Shown: positions 17,932 through 27,310 of the stretch, piece by piece
How the letters are laid out: the number at the start of each line of letters is the position of its first letter
Numbering within the stretch: the first letter of the stretch is position 1
Assembly (NCBI GenBank): GCA_964621345.1
Contig: CAZUON010000012.1
Coordinates: forward strand, 1-64,000
Length of the DNA: 64,000 nt
Direction: 5' to 3'
Source of the DNA: Glaciecola sp964621345
GTDB taxonomy: Bacteria > Pseudomonadota > Gammaproteobacteria > Enterobacterales > Alteromonadaceae
Notes under the pieces: model-generated
The model's input: only the letters and a program-made list of their open reading frames with translations
What the model was told of the DNA's origin: nothing
Databases searched by the model: none
Program-made: the position numbers and the translations under genes

Positions 17932-18768
17932 TTAAAGGTCGAGTTGACGAACCTTAATGATGTTTTGTATCGCCGCATGATAGTTGCGACTCACTTTGAG
18001 TCTCACATTGTTACCCAAATCAACAATGCTTTGATTATTGCGGAGGGACTGGATGCGCTCAATACAGTTAATATTCACAACCGTAGATTTATGTATACGC
18101 TGAAACATCTGCGGGTCTAACTGACTACTTAACTTCTTCATAGTAATGCGCACAATATAATTCTCGTTTTGTGTATGCACACACATGTAGTCTCCAGCCG
18201 CGTCAATCCACTGAATAGTGTCCATAGGCACAAAGACTTTTTCATTGTCGGCGTTTTTGATAATCAGTTCTTTTTGCGTTGATGCAGGTAGTGGCTGATC
18301 GCTTTCTAACCATTGCTCAAGTTCATTAATTGGCAAGCCAGACGTTTTTCCTAAGGCCTGCAATAATTTAAACTTTTCTTGCTCTTTGCTCTCGGGCGAC
18401 AAGCGCGCTCTAACGCGCTCAATACTTTGCTGAAGCCGCCCCAAATTTGCGGGTTTTAGGATGTAATCGATGGCATTTAGCTCAAAAGCATCAACCGCGT
18501 ACTCGCTATGAGCACTGACAAATACTACCAGTGGCATTATATCTGACTGAATCGCTTGAACCACCTCTAGGCCGTTAATACCTGGAAGTTGTAAGTCAAT
18601 AAAAATCACATCTGGTTCCAATTCCTGACATAGGGCAATAGCGGCATCACCATCCTGAGCCTCACCCACAATGTCTATATCAGATATTTTTTGCAGACGC
18701 AGTTTCAGCCCCTCAATAGCAAGAGGCTCATCATCTACAATTACCGCAGTAATGGTATGTTTAAGCAT
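17932..18768 (-). CDS. LytTR-family response regulator
   Basis: About 278 residues from the ATG at 18768, which overlaps the kinase stop codon (ATGCTTAA) and has AGGTGA just upstream; a GTG at 18777 is the longer option. N-terminal receiver domain with the acidic pair in VIVDDEP, phospho-acceptor aspartate in VIFIDLQLPG (~residue 56) and the conserved lysine in DYILKPA. The C-terminal LytTR DNA-binding domain runs from ~residue 175 (DTIQWIDAAGDYMCVHT, then FQRIHKSTVVN). Translationally coupled to the kinase upstream. It lies directly before the GH16-TonB receptor operon on the same strand, so that operon is a plausible target. Confidence 0.94.
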   Translation of the reverse strand: MLKHTITAVIVDDEPLAIEGLKLRLQKISDIDIVGEAQDGDAAIALCQELEPDVIFIDLQLPGINGLEVVQAIQSDIMPLVVFVSAHSEYAVDAFELNAIDYILKPANLGRLQQSIERVRARLSPESKEQEKFKLLQALGKTSGLPINELEQWLESDQPLPASTQKELIIKNADNEKVFVPMDTIQWIDAAGDYMCVHTQNENYIVRITMKKLSSQLDPQMFQRIHKSTVVNINCIERIQSLRNNQSIVDLGNNVRLKVSRNYHAAIQNIIKVRQLDL

Positions 18769-20011
18769 GCATATCACCTACAACAAAAGGCATACTCAAG
18801 GTAACTTTGGTGCCCGATTTTGTGTTGACCTTAGTTTTTGATGCGTCACCGACTTGTTTTTCATCAGGCAGCGAAGGACCGATTTGCACTGAGCAGGAAT
18901 TGTTAAACATCGTATTAAGACGCTCTTGCGTGTTTTTTAGGCCAATACCAAAGCCCTTCGATGTTTCCATCTGATCCTCTAAATCATCGTTAATTACTTC
19001 AAGAACAAGGGTGTCGACTTGCTTTGTCGCCCTCACGATTATTGTACCGGCAGTCTTTCGGCCTTCAATCCCATATTTTATTGCGTTCTCTACCAACGGT
19101 TGTAGCACTAAGTTAGGCACCTTTGCTTTGGTTGTTTCTGCATCTATTTCAAATGTTACGTTTAAACGGCTTTCAAAGCGCACTTTCTCAATCGATAAGT
19201 AAAGTTCAAGCAAGGCCAGCTCATCTTTAACTGTACAGGTTTGGTCGTTCATGGGGATCAAAGAATAACGAAAGAAAGAACAAAGTCGGTCGAGCATTTC
19301 GTTCGCTTTGTCATTTTCATTTTTATAGATGAGGGTAGATATTGCGTTTAAGGTATTAAACATAAAATGCGGATTAAGCTGATAGCGCAACATTTCTAAC
19401 TGCGCCGCCTTTGCCGAAGTTTGTGCCCTTAACAACATCTCATGCTCTTTTTGTAAGCGGTTATTATATAGCATGATAAAAAATATCGCGGTAAACACGT
19501 ACATCGTCGCAATCGAGAACAATAACCACCCACCAAACTCAAGCATATTTAGCTCTTGATACCAAACCTGATTAAAAATGATGGTTTTGTAGGAGGCCAA
19601 TTTTATAATGTTGAATATGCATCCAAGCACCGCTGCCAACGCAAAGCTTAAAAACAGAGTAAGCCGAAGCGGTAACTGCACAATTTTTTTAAGAATAAGC
19701 CACTGCAGACTCGACAAGATAAACCCACTGGTGGTCTCAATACCAAGGTTGATTAATTGTCCACTAAGATTAAAGCCGTCTTGTTCAAACTGAGGGTGAA
19801 TGATTGCTAAAAATACGACCGCACAATAGCCCAACCAGCCGCTTATTTGCAGCGTCCAAAATTGTTTATATGGGTGGGAGTATTGCAATGGACTAGGCTC
19901 TATACTGCTTTGCAATGCATTCTGTTCGAGGCTAGTCTGACTGCTTTTCATACGCTGTGTATGGTGCTCTTGTAGAGACTCGTTGTTCGTAAATGATTTA
20001 GATGTTTGCAT
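18761..20011 (-). CDS. LytS-type membrane sensor histidine kinase
   Basis: 416 residues: ~55 hydrophilic residues, four transmembrane helices (~58-185), a short linker helix, then a His_kinase/HATPase module of the LytS/YehU/BtsS class. The H-box is LRYQLNPHFMFNTLNAIS (histidine ~215), the N-box NLVLQPLVENAIKYG, and a glycine box GFGIGLKNTQERL. There is no large periplasmic domain, so the signal is sensed in the membrane or through a partner. It overlaps the LytTR regulator gene, forming a standard pair. The adjacency to a glucan locus suggests sugar sensing, which is inference. Confidence 0.93.
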   Translation of the reverse strand: MQTSKSFTNNESLQEHHTQRMKSSQTSLEQNALQSSIEPSPLQYSHPYKQFWTLQISGWLGYCAVVFLAIIHPQFEQDGFNLSGQLINLGIETTSGFILSSLQWLILKKIVQLPLRLTLFLSFALAAVLGCIFNIIKLASYKTIIFNQVWYQELNMLEFGGWLLFSIATMYVFTAIFFIMLYNNRLQKEHEMLLRAQTSAKAAQLEMLRYQLNPHFMFNTLNAISTLIYKNENDKANEMLDRLCSFFRYSLIPMNDQTCTVKDELALLELYLSIEKVRFESRLNVTFEIDAETTKAKVPNLVLQPLVENAIKYGIEGRKTAGTIIVRATKQVDTLVLEVINDDLEDQMETSKGFGIGLKNTQERLNTMFNNSCSVQIGPSLPDEKQVGDASKTKVNTKSGTKVTLSMPFVVGDMHA

Positions 20012-20093
20012 ACTGATTATCGCATGTTAGCTCACGTTAACTAAGACTGTGAGCAGCTGCTGAGCTAAAACACATAAGCAAAATCAGCAGCCG

Positions 20094-20819
20094 CTATATT
20101 TGCGTCGTTATTCTAAAAAATAAGTTGTTGTCACGCACAATGTCGGTAAGGCCATATAAATACCTGAACTCGTATTTGAATCTGCCTACGTTACCACTTA
20201 TTGATGGTCCAATAAATGAACCTTGTTTGCGAAGCGAGGGCATGTTCCCTACTTCACCGTGTTGATTTAGCATTTGCAGACTCAATCGAATGTCGTTTTC
20301 TAACTTCTTACTGACACTACCACGTGTTTGCACAAAAAAACCGTTACTTAGGTCATTGTCGTCTAGCTGTTTATTTACAATCAGAGTGGCACGCGCTCTA
20401 TAGCCATTAGCGAAATCCCACTGGCTTCCCCAATTCACTGCAAATTCTTCGCTTCGGCTACCTCGACGCGCTCTAAAATCAAAACGCAAAGCGCTCGACC
20501 AAGTCTCTCCTGCCCCTCGCTTTTTAAAGTTATAAAGTAATTCTGTTCTGAAAAAATCGTACTCAAAGCCATTTACGTCACGGTACTGCATGACTACTCT
20601 ACCTCGAAAGGTATCGTTAAAGGCATGCTGATAGTGTAATCGATAGACCCATAAATCAGATTGCGAGTCTTCATCCGCCATAATTAAAGCCGTTCTAAAT
20701 TGGATGCTGTTGTCGTCTGGGTTAATGTTAGGGCCCATGACACCCGATATATTTGCCAATACAGGTTTCGCAGATACAACAAATAGCACTATCAATACAC
20801 GGCTTAAAAAACGTTTCAA
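20094..20819 (-). CDS. outer-membrane beta-barrel protein, DUF2490-like
   Basis: 241 residues. Signal peptide (cleaved near KPVLAN, ~residue 22), then repeated amphipathic strands (FRGRVVMQYRDV; TELLYNFKK; SSALRFDFRAR; DFANGYRARATLI) ending in an aromatic/hydrophobic strand NNLFFRITTQI. I assign it to the DUF2490-type barrels only tentatively. The start is TTG at 20819, supported by AGGA about ten bases upstream. The gene lies between HrpB and the LytS-type kinase, all on the minus strand. A degenerate copy of its central part lies directly upstream. Function unknown. Confidence 0.75.
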   Translation of the reverse strand: MKRFLSRVLIVLFVVSAKPVLANISGVMGPNINPDDNSIQFRTALIMADEDSQSDLWVYRLHYQHAFNDTFRGRVVMQYRDVNGFEYDFFRTELLYNFKKRGAGETWSSALRFDFRARRGSRSEEFAVNWGSQWDFANGYRARATLIVNKQLDDNDLSNGFFVQTRGSVSKKLENDIRLSLQMLNQHGEVGNMPSLRKQGSFIGPSISGNVGRFKYEFRYLYGLTDIVRDNNLFFRITTQI

Positions 20820-20867
20820 AGATGTTTCCTAGAGAGTAATAGGCTTTTTATAATGCAAAGCAACGAC

Positions 20868-21117
20868 GATTGTAAACGCGCTTAACACTTAAGCCACAAT
20901 TGAATTTCGGGGAGGATAAAACATATCTTGAATTCAAGCAAATCTGATTATGGAAGCGGTGGGCATCTATAAACACCGCTCTAGCAATGTAGCCGTTAAA
21001 AAAGTTCCACTCATTACTCCAATGCAGCGCGATATCTTCTGCCCTGCCTCCATCACCAGATCTAAAGTTAAACCTAAGCGAACTAGAGCATTCAATTAAA
21101 AATATTAAAAATTGCTC
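20868..21117 (-). pseudogene. eroded partial duplicate of the adjacent barrel gene
   Basis: Reading the minus strand between the HrpB stop and the barrel gene gives a peptide with SSSLRFNFRS, a middle part (GGRAEDIALHWSNEWNF) and FFNGYIARAVFI. This parallels SSALRFDFRA, RSEEFAVNWGSQWDF and FANGYRARATLI in the neighbouring barrel protein. The similarity spans at least 45 residues (bases ~20955-21105). It has no start codon, no signal peptide and no N-terminal third, and the frame runs from the HrpB stop to a TAA near 20870. I read it as the remnant of a tandem duplication or of a deleted paralogue. Confidence 0.7.
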
Positions 21118-21123
21118 GAATAA

Positions 21124-23769
21124 TTACGGTCTTGTTTTATTTTTGGTAAATGCTGTCGCGATAGCATTTGCTGGATCGTCTGGCCAAAAGTGCTTTGGAT
21201 AACGACCCTTCATCTCTTTTTTTATCGCTTGATAGCTTCCCGACCAAAATCTGCCTAAATCCTGTGTGGTTTGCAAGGGTCTTTGCGCCGGTGAGAGCAA
21301 TTCACAACTAATTGCTAAATTTCCCTCTAATACGCTGGGGTGCTCCTGCAAGCCATAAAGCTCTTGCATGCGCACCGAAAGCATTACCTGTCCATTATCT
21401 TGGTAGCGTAAATTCGCTTTTCTTCCGGTAGGAATAAGAAGAGTTTCTGGTAACAATTCATCGAGCAGCTTACTCTGCTGATAATTTAATAACTGACTGA
21501 TGAGCTTAAAAAACGGTAGTTGGGTCAATGCTTGCCAGCTCGTTTTCCCTTCTAAATAGGGTAAAAGCCACTCATCCATGCGAGCGATTAAAGCCGCAGA
21601 ACAAAGGTCGGGTAAATCCGTCTCGGGTTTTATTTTTTGGCAAAAGTCTCGTGCGAGTTGATTGCGAATAAGCAATTGCTGCGTTCGCTTATCAAAAAGT
21701 GTAATTAATGGCGATGAGTTACTGGCGCTGCTCTCTCCCAGCTTTTGCTCCAACACCTCACGCCAGCGCTCTGTTAAATTCACGTCGGCAGGCTTTGCTA
21801 AAGGAGAAGACGATACTTTTATTTGCGAGAAATACACCACCTCACGCGCAGTAATTTTTTGTCTTTGTTCGTCCCATTCGACCTCTTCGCGTTCAATAAA
21901 CAAGCTGGCAAAGTGAGTTTTTAATTGCTCAAAAGATAGCTCTTGGCCATATCGTATTAACGTATTATCTTGAGATGATTGGTTTGATTGCAGTATTTGC
22001 ATTCGACATACCACCAACCATACTTGTTCGCTTTTCGCTTCGATTACCTCACTGTCGCTATTTGCCATAATCGCACCATTGCCATTAGCCAATAGAAAAC
22101 GCCCCTTCCCCTGATACTTGGCAATCCATTGAGTAAAACCAAAGGCAAGCACCAACCCACCATCTTCTATTGGCCAACTTTGTTCGCAGTGCTCAAGTGT
22201 AAGGCCTAGCTTGTGATGCCACTGGCGGACATATTGCCATAGTGCATGTTTTTTATTTGCCATCAAAAAACGCAGACGTTCTGTGATTGAAATAGTGCTT
22301 GGAGCAATACTGATATCACTTTTACTATTTGTTAGTCTTTTCTCGCCAGATAAAGGGTCTTTATTTTCTAAAATAGCCGCCATAGCACAGGCCATGCTTT
22401 GATGCGCTTGGCTCAAACTAGCACTGTGCAAAAGCATGCTAGCAATGGCAATATCGCTGCCAAATCTGTGAATCTGACTCCCTAGGGGCGTAATTTTACT
22501 TCCCTGATTGAGTATCCCTAAATCGCGCATGCTTTGTTTAGCTTGGCTAATTTGTGCCTGAGTAGGGTAATCTAATAAAGCCAACTCATTTATTTCAGTA
22601 CCCCACACAATCGACTCTAGCGTGATACTAGAAATATCTGAGCATAAAATCTCTGGTAATGACTGCTGGGCCATTCTCGATTGCTGCTCTTTTGGCCACA
22701 TTCTATAACAATGTCCTGCCATTAAGCGTCCGGCTCGACCTGCTCGCTGGGTTGATGATGCTTGAGAAATGCGTTGCAGCTTTAGCTCACTAATACCACG
22801 TTTTAAATCAAATACTGCACGCTTTTCTAGGCCACTATCAATCACCACTTCAATACCATCAATGGTCAAGCTTGTTTCAGCAATATTGGTCGCCAGTACA
22901 ATCTTACGTTTACCCTGAGGGTCGGGAGATAAGGCGAATTGCTGCTGCGCTTTATTCAAATCAGAATATAGGGGGCAAATAGACACCCTACTATCAAAAT
23001 GTTGACTGAGCTGAAGCGCGGTTTTGTTGATTTCAAATGCGCCGGGTAAAAACACCAAAAAATCGTATTGATGCTTATTAAAAATATTCTTTATTAGCTG
23101 GCTTACCCGTGCCACCATAGTAATTGATGCCGACCTATTACGTTTTTTAGCATCAGCCTTTATTTGCAGAGTCGACAGCGAAGCCTGCTCTGTAACATAC
23201 TCAATATCTACCGGATAACTTCGTCCTTGTGAGCACAATACTGGCGCCTCGGGCATTAAGCTTTTTAATGCCTGGGCATCAAGGGTAGCCGACATAACCA
23301 ACAGGCGTAAATCTTCGCGCAAGGCCTGCTGCACTTCTAGGCTAAGCGCTAGTGAGAAATCGGCATGAATGCTGCGCTCATGAAACTCGTCAAAAATAAT
23401 AAGAGACACATCAGGCAGCTCGGGTGAGGACTGTAACATTCGAGTGAGTATGCCTTCGGTCACAATCTCCAAACGCGTATTTAAACTGACTTTTTGCTCA
23501 CCTCGAATGCGGTAGCCCACGGTATTACCGACTTCTTCACCTAATTTTTTGGATAAATACTGTGCAACACTTCGCGCAGCAATACGGCGCGGTTGTAACA
23601 TAATGATTTTTTTCTGAGCAAAGCTTGAACTTGGCAAACTGAGCAAATGCAAAGGCAGCGCCGTTGACTTGCCAGCACCCGGCGGTGCAACAACAATGGC
23701 ATTGCCAACTTCAAGCGCGTTACTCAGCTCAGAAAACAAATCACTAACTGGCAGTTTAGGAGGGCTCAT
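21124..23769 (-). CDS. hrpB: ATP-dependent RNA helicase HrpB
   Basis: 881 residues, slightly longer than usual for HrpB (~810-850). DEAH/RHA-type helicase: Walker A in APPGAGKST (~residues 28-36), motif II IIFDEFHERS (~128), motif III VMSATLD, motif VI TQRAGRAGRLMAGHCYRMW, then a helicase-associated domain and the HrpB-specific C-terminal region (PLQTTQDLGRFWSGSYQAIKKEMKGRYPKHFWPDDP), which separates it from HrpA. Probable cytoplasmic RNA helicase; its precise substrate is poorly known across bacteria. It is transcribed alone, and the barrel-gene remnant lies immediately after its stop. Confidence 0.95.
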   Translation of the reverse strand: MSPPKLPVSDLFSELSNALEVGNAIVVAPPGAGKSTALPLHLLSLPSSSFAQKKIIMLQPRRIAARSVAQYLSKKLGEEVGNTVGYRIRGEQKVSLNTRLEIVTEGILTRMLQSSPELPDVSLIIFDEFHERSIHADFSLALSLEVQQALREDLRLLVMSATLDAQALKSLMPEAPVLCSQGRSYPVDIEYVTEQASLSTLQIKADAKKRNRSASITMVARVSQLIKNIFNKHQYDFLVFLPGAFEINKTALQLSQHFDSRVSICPLYSDLNKAQQQFALSPDPQGKRKIVLATNIAETSLTIDGIEVVIDSGLEKRAVFDLKRGISELKLQRISQASSTQRAGRAGRLMAGHCYRMWPKEQQSRMAQQSLPEILCSDISSITLESIVWGTEINELALLDYPTQAQISQAKQSMRDLGILNQGSKITPLGSQIHRFGSDIAIASMLLHSASLSQAHQSMACAMAAILENKDPLSGEKRLTNSKSDISIAPSTISITERLRFLMANKKHALWQYVRQWHHKLGLTLEHCEQSWPIEDGGLVLAFGFTQWIAKYQGKGRFLLANGNGAIMANSDSEVIEAKSEQVWLVVCRMQILQSNQSSQDNTLIRYGQELSFEQLKTHFASLFIEREEVEWDEQRQKITAREVVYFSQIKVSSSPLAKPADVNLTERWREVLEQKLGESSASNSSPLITLFDKRTQQLLIRNQLARDFCQKIKPETDLPDLCSAALIARMDEWLLPYLEGKTSWQALTQLPFFKLISQLLNYQQSKLLDELLPETLLIPTGRKANLRYQDNGQVMLSVRMQELYGLQEHPSVLEGNLAISCELLSPAQRPLQTTQDLGRFWSGSYQAIKKEMKGRYPKHFWPDDPANAIATAFTKNKTRP

Positions 23770-24095
23770 GTATGCATTATCTTAGTTTTATTCGATTAGT
23801 AGTGGATAGGCGATTGGCTTACTGATAACAGTCTCCATTTAAGCAATTACTTAAACGATTAACCTCTTATTTTTATTGGCACAGACCTTTTTCAATTCAT
23901 TCCATTGAATTAAGATTGCCAGCGCCGAAAATGTTTCATTCATAGCTGATTTTATCGTAACAAAGCCCCTCAATTGTATATACAGTGTTAACACTAGGTA
24001 AATATTGGATATGCTTACTGATTGAGCATGTCGGCCATTTCTTAGCTATTGTAAAAGATTATAGGCTAAAGGGCACAACAAAACGGATGTGGCAC
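23770..24095. other. 326-base divergent promoter region of hrpB and the GMC operon
   Basis: No gene is seen. The stretch is AT-rich and includes a dyad TTCAAT-N7-ATTGAA near 23890 and the perfect palindrome described separately. An in-frame extension of the GMC oxidoreductase to a GTG at 23985 is possible, but its sequence does not look coding. Confidence 0.4.
23984..23995. promoter_or_regulatory. 12-bp perfect palindrome, candidate operator
   Basis: AGTGTTAACACT reads identically on both strands and lies about 100 bases upstream of the preferred GMC oxidoreductase start, beside an AT-rich TTGTATATA stretch. This is a typical place for a repressor site. No regulator gene is adjacent and no family is assigned. 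Confidence 0.35.
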
Positions 24096-25778
24096 ATGAA
24101 ATATGATGCAATTGTAATTGGTAGTGGAATTTCAGGGGGCTGGGCAGCCAAAGAGCTATGCGAAAATGGCCTAAAAACTCTTGTTCTAGAACGTGGTCGT
24201 AAAGTTGAACACATAAAAGACTATGTAACCATGTACGACGATAGCTGGGATTATGAGCTTAAAGACAGGCCAAAACCCGAGACCTTTGATACACAATTTA
24301 AACAAGCTCGCACTGGATACACGACCAAACCCGATATTTCTCACTTTTTTGTCAACGATGTAGAGCATCCGTATAACGAAGAAAAACGCTTTGACTGGAT
24401 GCGTGGTTATCATACCGGAGGCCGCTCTATTACTTGGGGGCGTCAAAGCTATCGCATGGGCGATTTAGACTTTGCAGCGAATAAAAAAGATGGCGTCGCC
24501 ATTGACTGGCCTGTGCGTTATGCCGATATCAAACCTTGGTACGATAAAGTTGAAAAATTCATCGGGGTGTCGGGTCAGAATCTTGGGATTGAACAAATCC
24601 CGGACGGTGAATTTTTAACGCCCCTACAACTTACCGAAGTCGAACGCGACTTGCAGCAAAAGATGGCGTCATGGGACTCGACTCATATGCTCACCATTGG
24701 TAGAACCGCTCATATTACCGACGACACACCTTTTGAGGGCCGCAACCAGTGTTTAAGCCGCAACCGCTGTTCACGTGGTTGTCCGTTTGGTGCGTATTTT
24801 AGTAGTTTATCGTCAACCCTGCCGGCAGCGGTCAAAACCGGTAATTTAACCGTGCGCAATAATGCAATTGTTGAATCGATTGAATACGATGAAGTCAGCG
24901 GGCTTGCCACTGGCGTGAATATTATTGATGCTGTAACCATGGAAAAGCAAACTATCCACGCGCGCATTGTATTTTGTTGCGCCTCTGCCATGGCCTCGAC
25001 TTCCATATTGCTTAACTCTCGCTCAAAACGATTTCCCAATGGTATGGGTAATGATTCTGGCGAGTTGGGCCATAATATCATGGACCATCACTTAGGCATT
25101 GGCGCAAGCGCCGAAATCGAAGGCTATGAGAATAAATACTACCGAGGACGACGCCCCTCGGGCTTTTATATTCCTCGTTTTAGTAATATGGATGAAAAAA
25201 GTGCGTCCGATAAATTTATTCGCGGCTATGGATTTCAGGGCAGCGCTAGCCGCGAAAATTGGACGCGCGGTATTCGCGAATTAAGCATCGGCGAACCCCT
25301 TAAACAAGAACTAATTGCACCCGGTCCATGGCGCATTGGTATGATGGCCTTTGGCGAAATATTACCTCATCACGATAACCATATGCGCCTTGATTTTGAT
25401 AAGCGCGATAAGTGGGGCATTCCTACCATTACTTTCTCTGCCGAGCTAAAAGAAAACGAAATTGCCATGCGCGAAGATATGCGCCAGCAATCAAAAATGA
25501 TTTTTGAAAAAGCCGGATATAAAAATGTGCAGGTCTTTGAGAACTCCTACGGTATTGGTTTAGGCATTCATGAAATGGGAACAGCCCGCATGGGGCACGA
25601 CGAGAAAACCTCAGTGTTAAACAAATACAACCAAGTGCACGCTGTGCCTAATGTATTTGTGACCGACGGTGCCTTTATGACCTCTGCTGCATGTCAAAAC
25701 CCCTCACTTACCTATATGGCCTTTACCGCTCGCGCAGCTAATTATGCAGCGCAGGCATTTAAGGAGAATAAACTATGA
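24096..25778 (+). CDS. GMC-family FAD oxidoreductase, probable glycoside 3-dehydrogenase large subunit
   Basis: 560 residues from the ATG at 24096, chosen because the dinucleotide-binding motif KYDAIVIGSGISGGWAAKEL begins there. GMC features: a second FAD segment GGRSITWGRQSYR, a cysteine cluster RNQCLSRNRCSRGCPFGAYFSS, and a C-terminal active-site region with IGLGIHEMGTARMGHDEKTSVLNKYNQVHAVPNVFVTDGA and CQNPSLTYMAFTARAA. It has no signal peptide and overlaps the Tat-exported small subunit gene by four bases, so export by hitchhiking is likely. This is the layout of gluconate 2-dehydrogenase and glucoside 3-dehydrogenase flavoproteins. The DUF1080 gene two places on favours glycoside 3-dehydrogenase. 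Confidence 0.88.
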   Translation: MKYDAIVIGSGISGGWAAKELCENGLKTLVLERGRKVEHIKDYVTMYDDSWDYELKDRPKPETFDTQFKQARTGYTTKPDISHFFVNDVEHPYNEEKRFDWMRGYHTGGRSITWGRQSYRMGDLDFAANKKDGVAIDWPVRYADIKPWYDKVEKFIGVSGQNLGIEQIPDGEFLTPLQLTEVERDLQQKMASWDSTHMLTIGRTAHITDDTPFEGRNQCLSRNRCSRGCPFGAYFSSLSSTLPAAVKTGNLTVRNNAIVESIEYDEVSGLATGVNIIDAVTMEKQTIHARIVFCCASAMASTSILLNSRSKRFPNGMGNDSGELGHNIMDHHLGIGASAEIEGYENKYYRGRRPSGFYIPRFSNMDEKSASDKFIRGYGFQGSASRENWTRGIRELSIGEPLKQELIAPGPWRIGMMAFGEILPHHDNHMRLDFDKRDKWGIPTITFSAELKENEIAMREDMRQQSKMIFEKAGYKNVQVFENSYGIGLGIHEMGTARMGHDEKTSVLNKYNQVHAVPNVFVTDGAFMTSAACQNPSLTYMAFTARAANYAAQAFKENKL

Positions 25779-26407
25779 GTATTACCCGCCGCGAGGCTCT
25801 CAAATCTTTAGTATTAGGCTCTGGTATTGTGTTGTCATCGGCGTCAGTTTTGTCGGTGTTAAATAGCGCATATGCTGCAAGCAGTAAGGATAATTTTAGT
25901 CCGCGTTTTTTCAGCCATGAACAAGCGCAAAGCTTAGCACTAATAACTCATGTAATTATTCCAACATCGGAAAGCTTACCCGGTGCAGAAGATGTGCCCA
26001 TTGTGCCTTTTATTGACGCATTGTATACGCAGTTGATGAGTAAAGACGACCGCGCTAAATTTGTAGCCGGTTTCGATGTTGCCATGAAACAGTTTAATTC
26101 AAAGTATAACGCCGATTTTATAGCTGCTAGCAATGCTCAGCGCCAAGCCTTCATAAACGACGTCTATAATCAGCCCAAAGACAAAACGCAACAAATTCTA
26201 AATATGATCAACGCGACTACTGCCCCTGATGGACAAGAAGATTATTATCTCTTGTATTCATTTTTATTCAACTTACGGGCGCTTACCCTAGAGGGTTATT
26301 TCAAATCAGAATTAGTTGGTGAAAAAGTGTTGGCATACTTGCCTATTCCGGGGCCTTTTGAGGCAGATATCACGATAGATGAAAATACGCGGGCTTGGTC
26401 TATTTAA
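25775..26407 (+). CDS. gluconate 2-dehydrogenase subunit 3 family protein, Tat signal
   Basis: 210 residues. Starts with a twin-arginine signal (SITRREALKSLVLGSGIVL, then cleavage near AYAAS) and continues as the helical small subunit of gluconate 2-dehydrogenase/glucoside 3-dehydrogenase complexes (IIPTSESLPGAEDVPIVPFID; GYFKSELVGEKVLAYLPIPG). In that family it carries the flavoprotein across the membrane and supports its maturation. The ATG overlaps the GMC gene stop by four bases and has AAGGAG at eight bases, so expression is coupled. The cytochrome c electron acceptor usually encoded nearby is absent from the window. Confidence 0.88.
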   Translation: MSITRREALKSLVLGSGIVLSSASVLSVLNSAYAASSKDNFSPRFFSHEQAQSLALITHVIIPTSESLPGAEDVPIVPFIDALYTQLMSKDDRAKFVAGFDVAMKQFNSKYNADFIAASNAQRQAFINDVYNQPKDKTQQILNMINATTAPDGQEDYYLLYSFLFNLRALTLEGYFKSELVGEKVLAYLPIPGPFEADITIDENTRAWSI

Positions 26408-26483
26408 CATTTGTGAATGTGTGGGTACTGCCTGTCAACGACCAACGCGTACATTGCTACTATTTTATAAAACGGACATTTAG

Positions 26484-27302
26484 ATGAACAACACAAAAAT
26501 AAAAATGCTGAGTCTCATAAGCATCGCTGTATTATTGGTTAGTGCTTGTGGTGATAACAACAGCGCCAACATAACAAAAGAGGACGTTGAACAAGTTCAA
26601 ACTGCGGCTGCGCAAACTCTTAATACACTAAGCGAACAAGAGCAAAAAGAGGGCTACCTGCTCTTATTTGATGGCAAGACCACCGAGGGCTGGCGTGCGT
26701 TTAATCGCAGTGATTTTCCGCCTAACTGGGTGGTAGAGGATGGAATGCTGCACATGGTAGGCGCTGACAATATGACCGAGGAGCAAAAACAACTGCGCTC
26801 GGATATTGTGTATGACCAAGCGTTTAGCAACTTCATTCTAAAACTCGAATGGAAAATATCGCCCAAAGGTAACTCGGGTATTTTTTACCTAGGTAGCGAA
26901 AATCAAGGTGAGCAAGCGTTCGACTATATTTGGAAAACAGCGCCTGAAATGCAAATACTCGACAACGACGGCCACCCCGATGCCAGTAAAGGTAAACATG
27001 GCAACCGACAAGCTGGCTCCCTTTACGATTTAGTACCCGCCGTTCCGCAAAACGCTGCGCCCGTAGGTCAGTGGAATCAAATCGAAATACACGTAAAAGA
27101 CCGCACAGTAAAACACCTACAAAACGGTGTTGTGGTAGTTGAATACGAAATGGATACCCCCGAGTGGCAAGCCATGATTAAAGATAGTAAGTTTCCCGGC
27201 CTTAATCCAACTTGGTCACAAGTGCCAGTTTCTGGTTTGATTGGCTTGCAAGATCATAGCGATCCGGTATGGTTTAGAAATATCAAAATCAAAACACTTT
27301 AG
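26484..27302 (+). CDS. DUF1080 lipoprotein, probable 3-keto-glycoside hydrolase
   Basis: 272 residues with a lipobox (LLVSACGD, cysteine ~22). A single DUF1080 (PF06439, 3-keto-disaccharide hydrolase) domain: GYLLLFDGKTTEGWRAF, KLEWKISPKGNSGIFY, PEMQILDNDGHPDA, GQWNQIEIHVKDRTVKHLQNG, and the terminal strand PVWFRNIKIKTL. Family members have a laminarinase-like jelly-roll fold, and characterised ones cleave 3-keto-glycosides. It follows the GMC pair by 76 bases. The set suggests oxidation of a glycoside at C3 in the periplasm followed by cleavage. The substrate is not shown by the sequence. Confidence 0.88.
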   Translation: MNNTKIKMLSLISIAVLLVSACGDNNSANITKEDVEQVQTAAAQTLNTLSEQEQKEGYLLLFDGKTTEGWRAFNRSDFPPNWVVEDGMLHMVGADNMTEEQKQLRSDIVYDQAFSNFILKLEWKISPKGNSGIFYLGSENQGEQAFDYIWKTAPEMQILDNDGHPDASKGKHGNRQAGSLYDLVPAVPQNAAPVGQWNQIEIHVKDRTVKHLQNGVVVVEYEMDTPEWQAMIKDSKFPGLNPTWSQVPVSGLIGLQDHSDPVWFRNIKIKTL

Positions 27303-27310
27303 GGATATCA

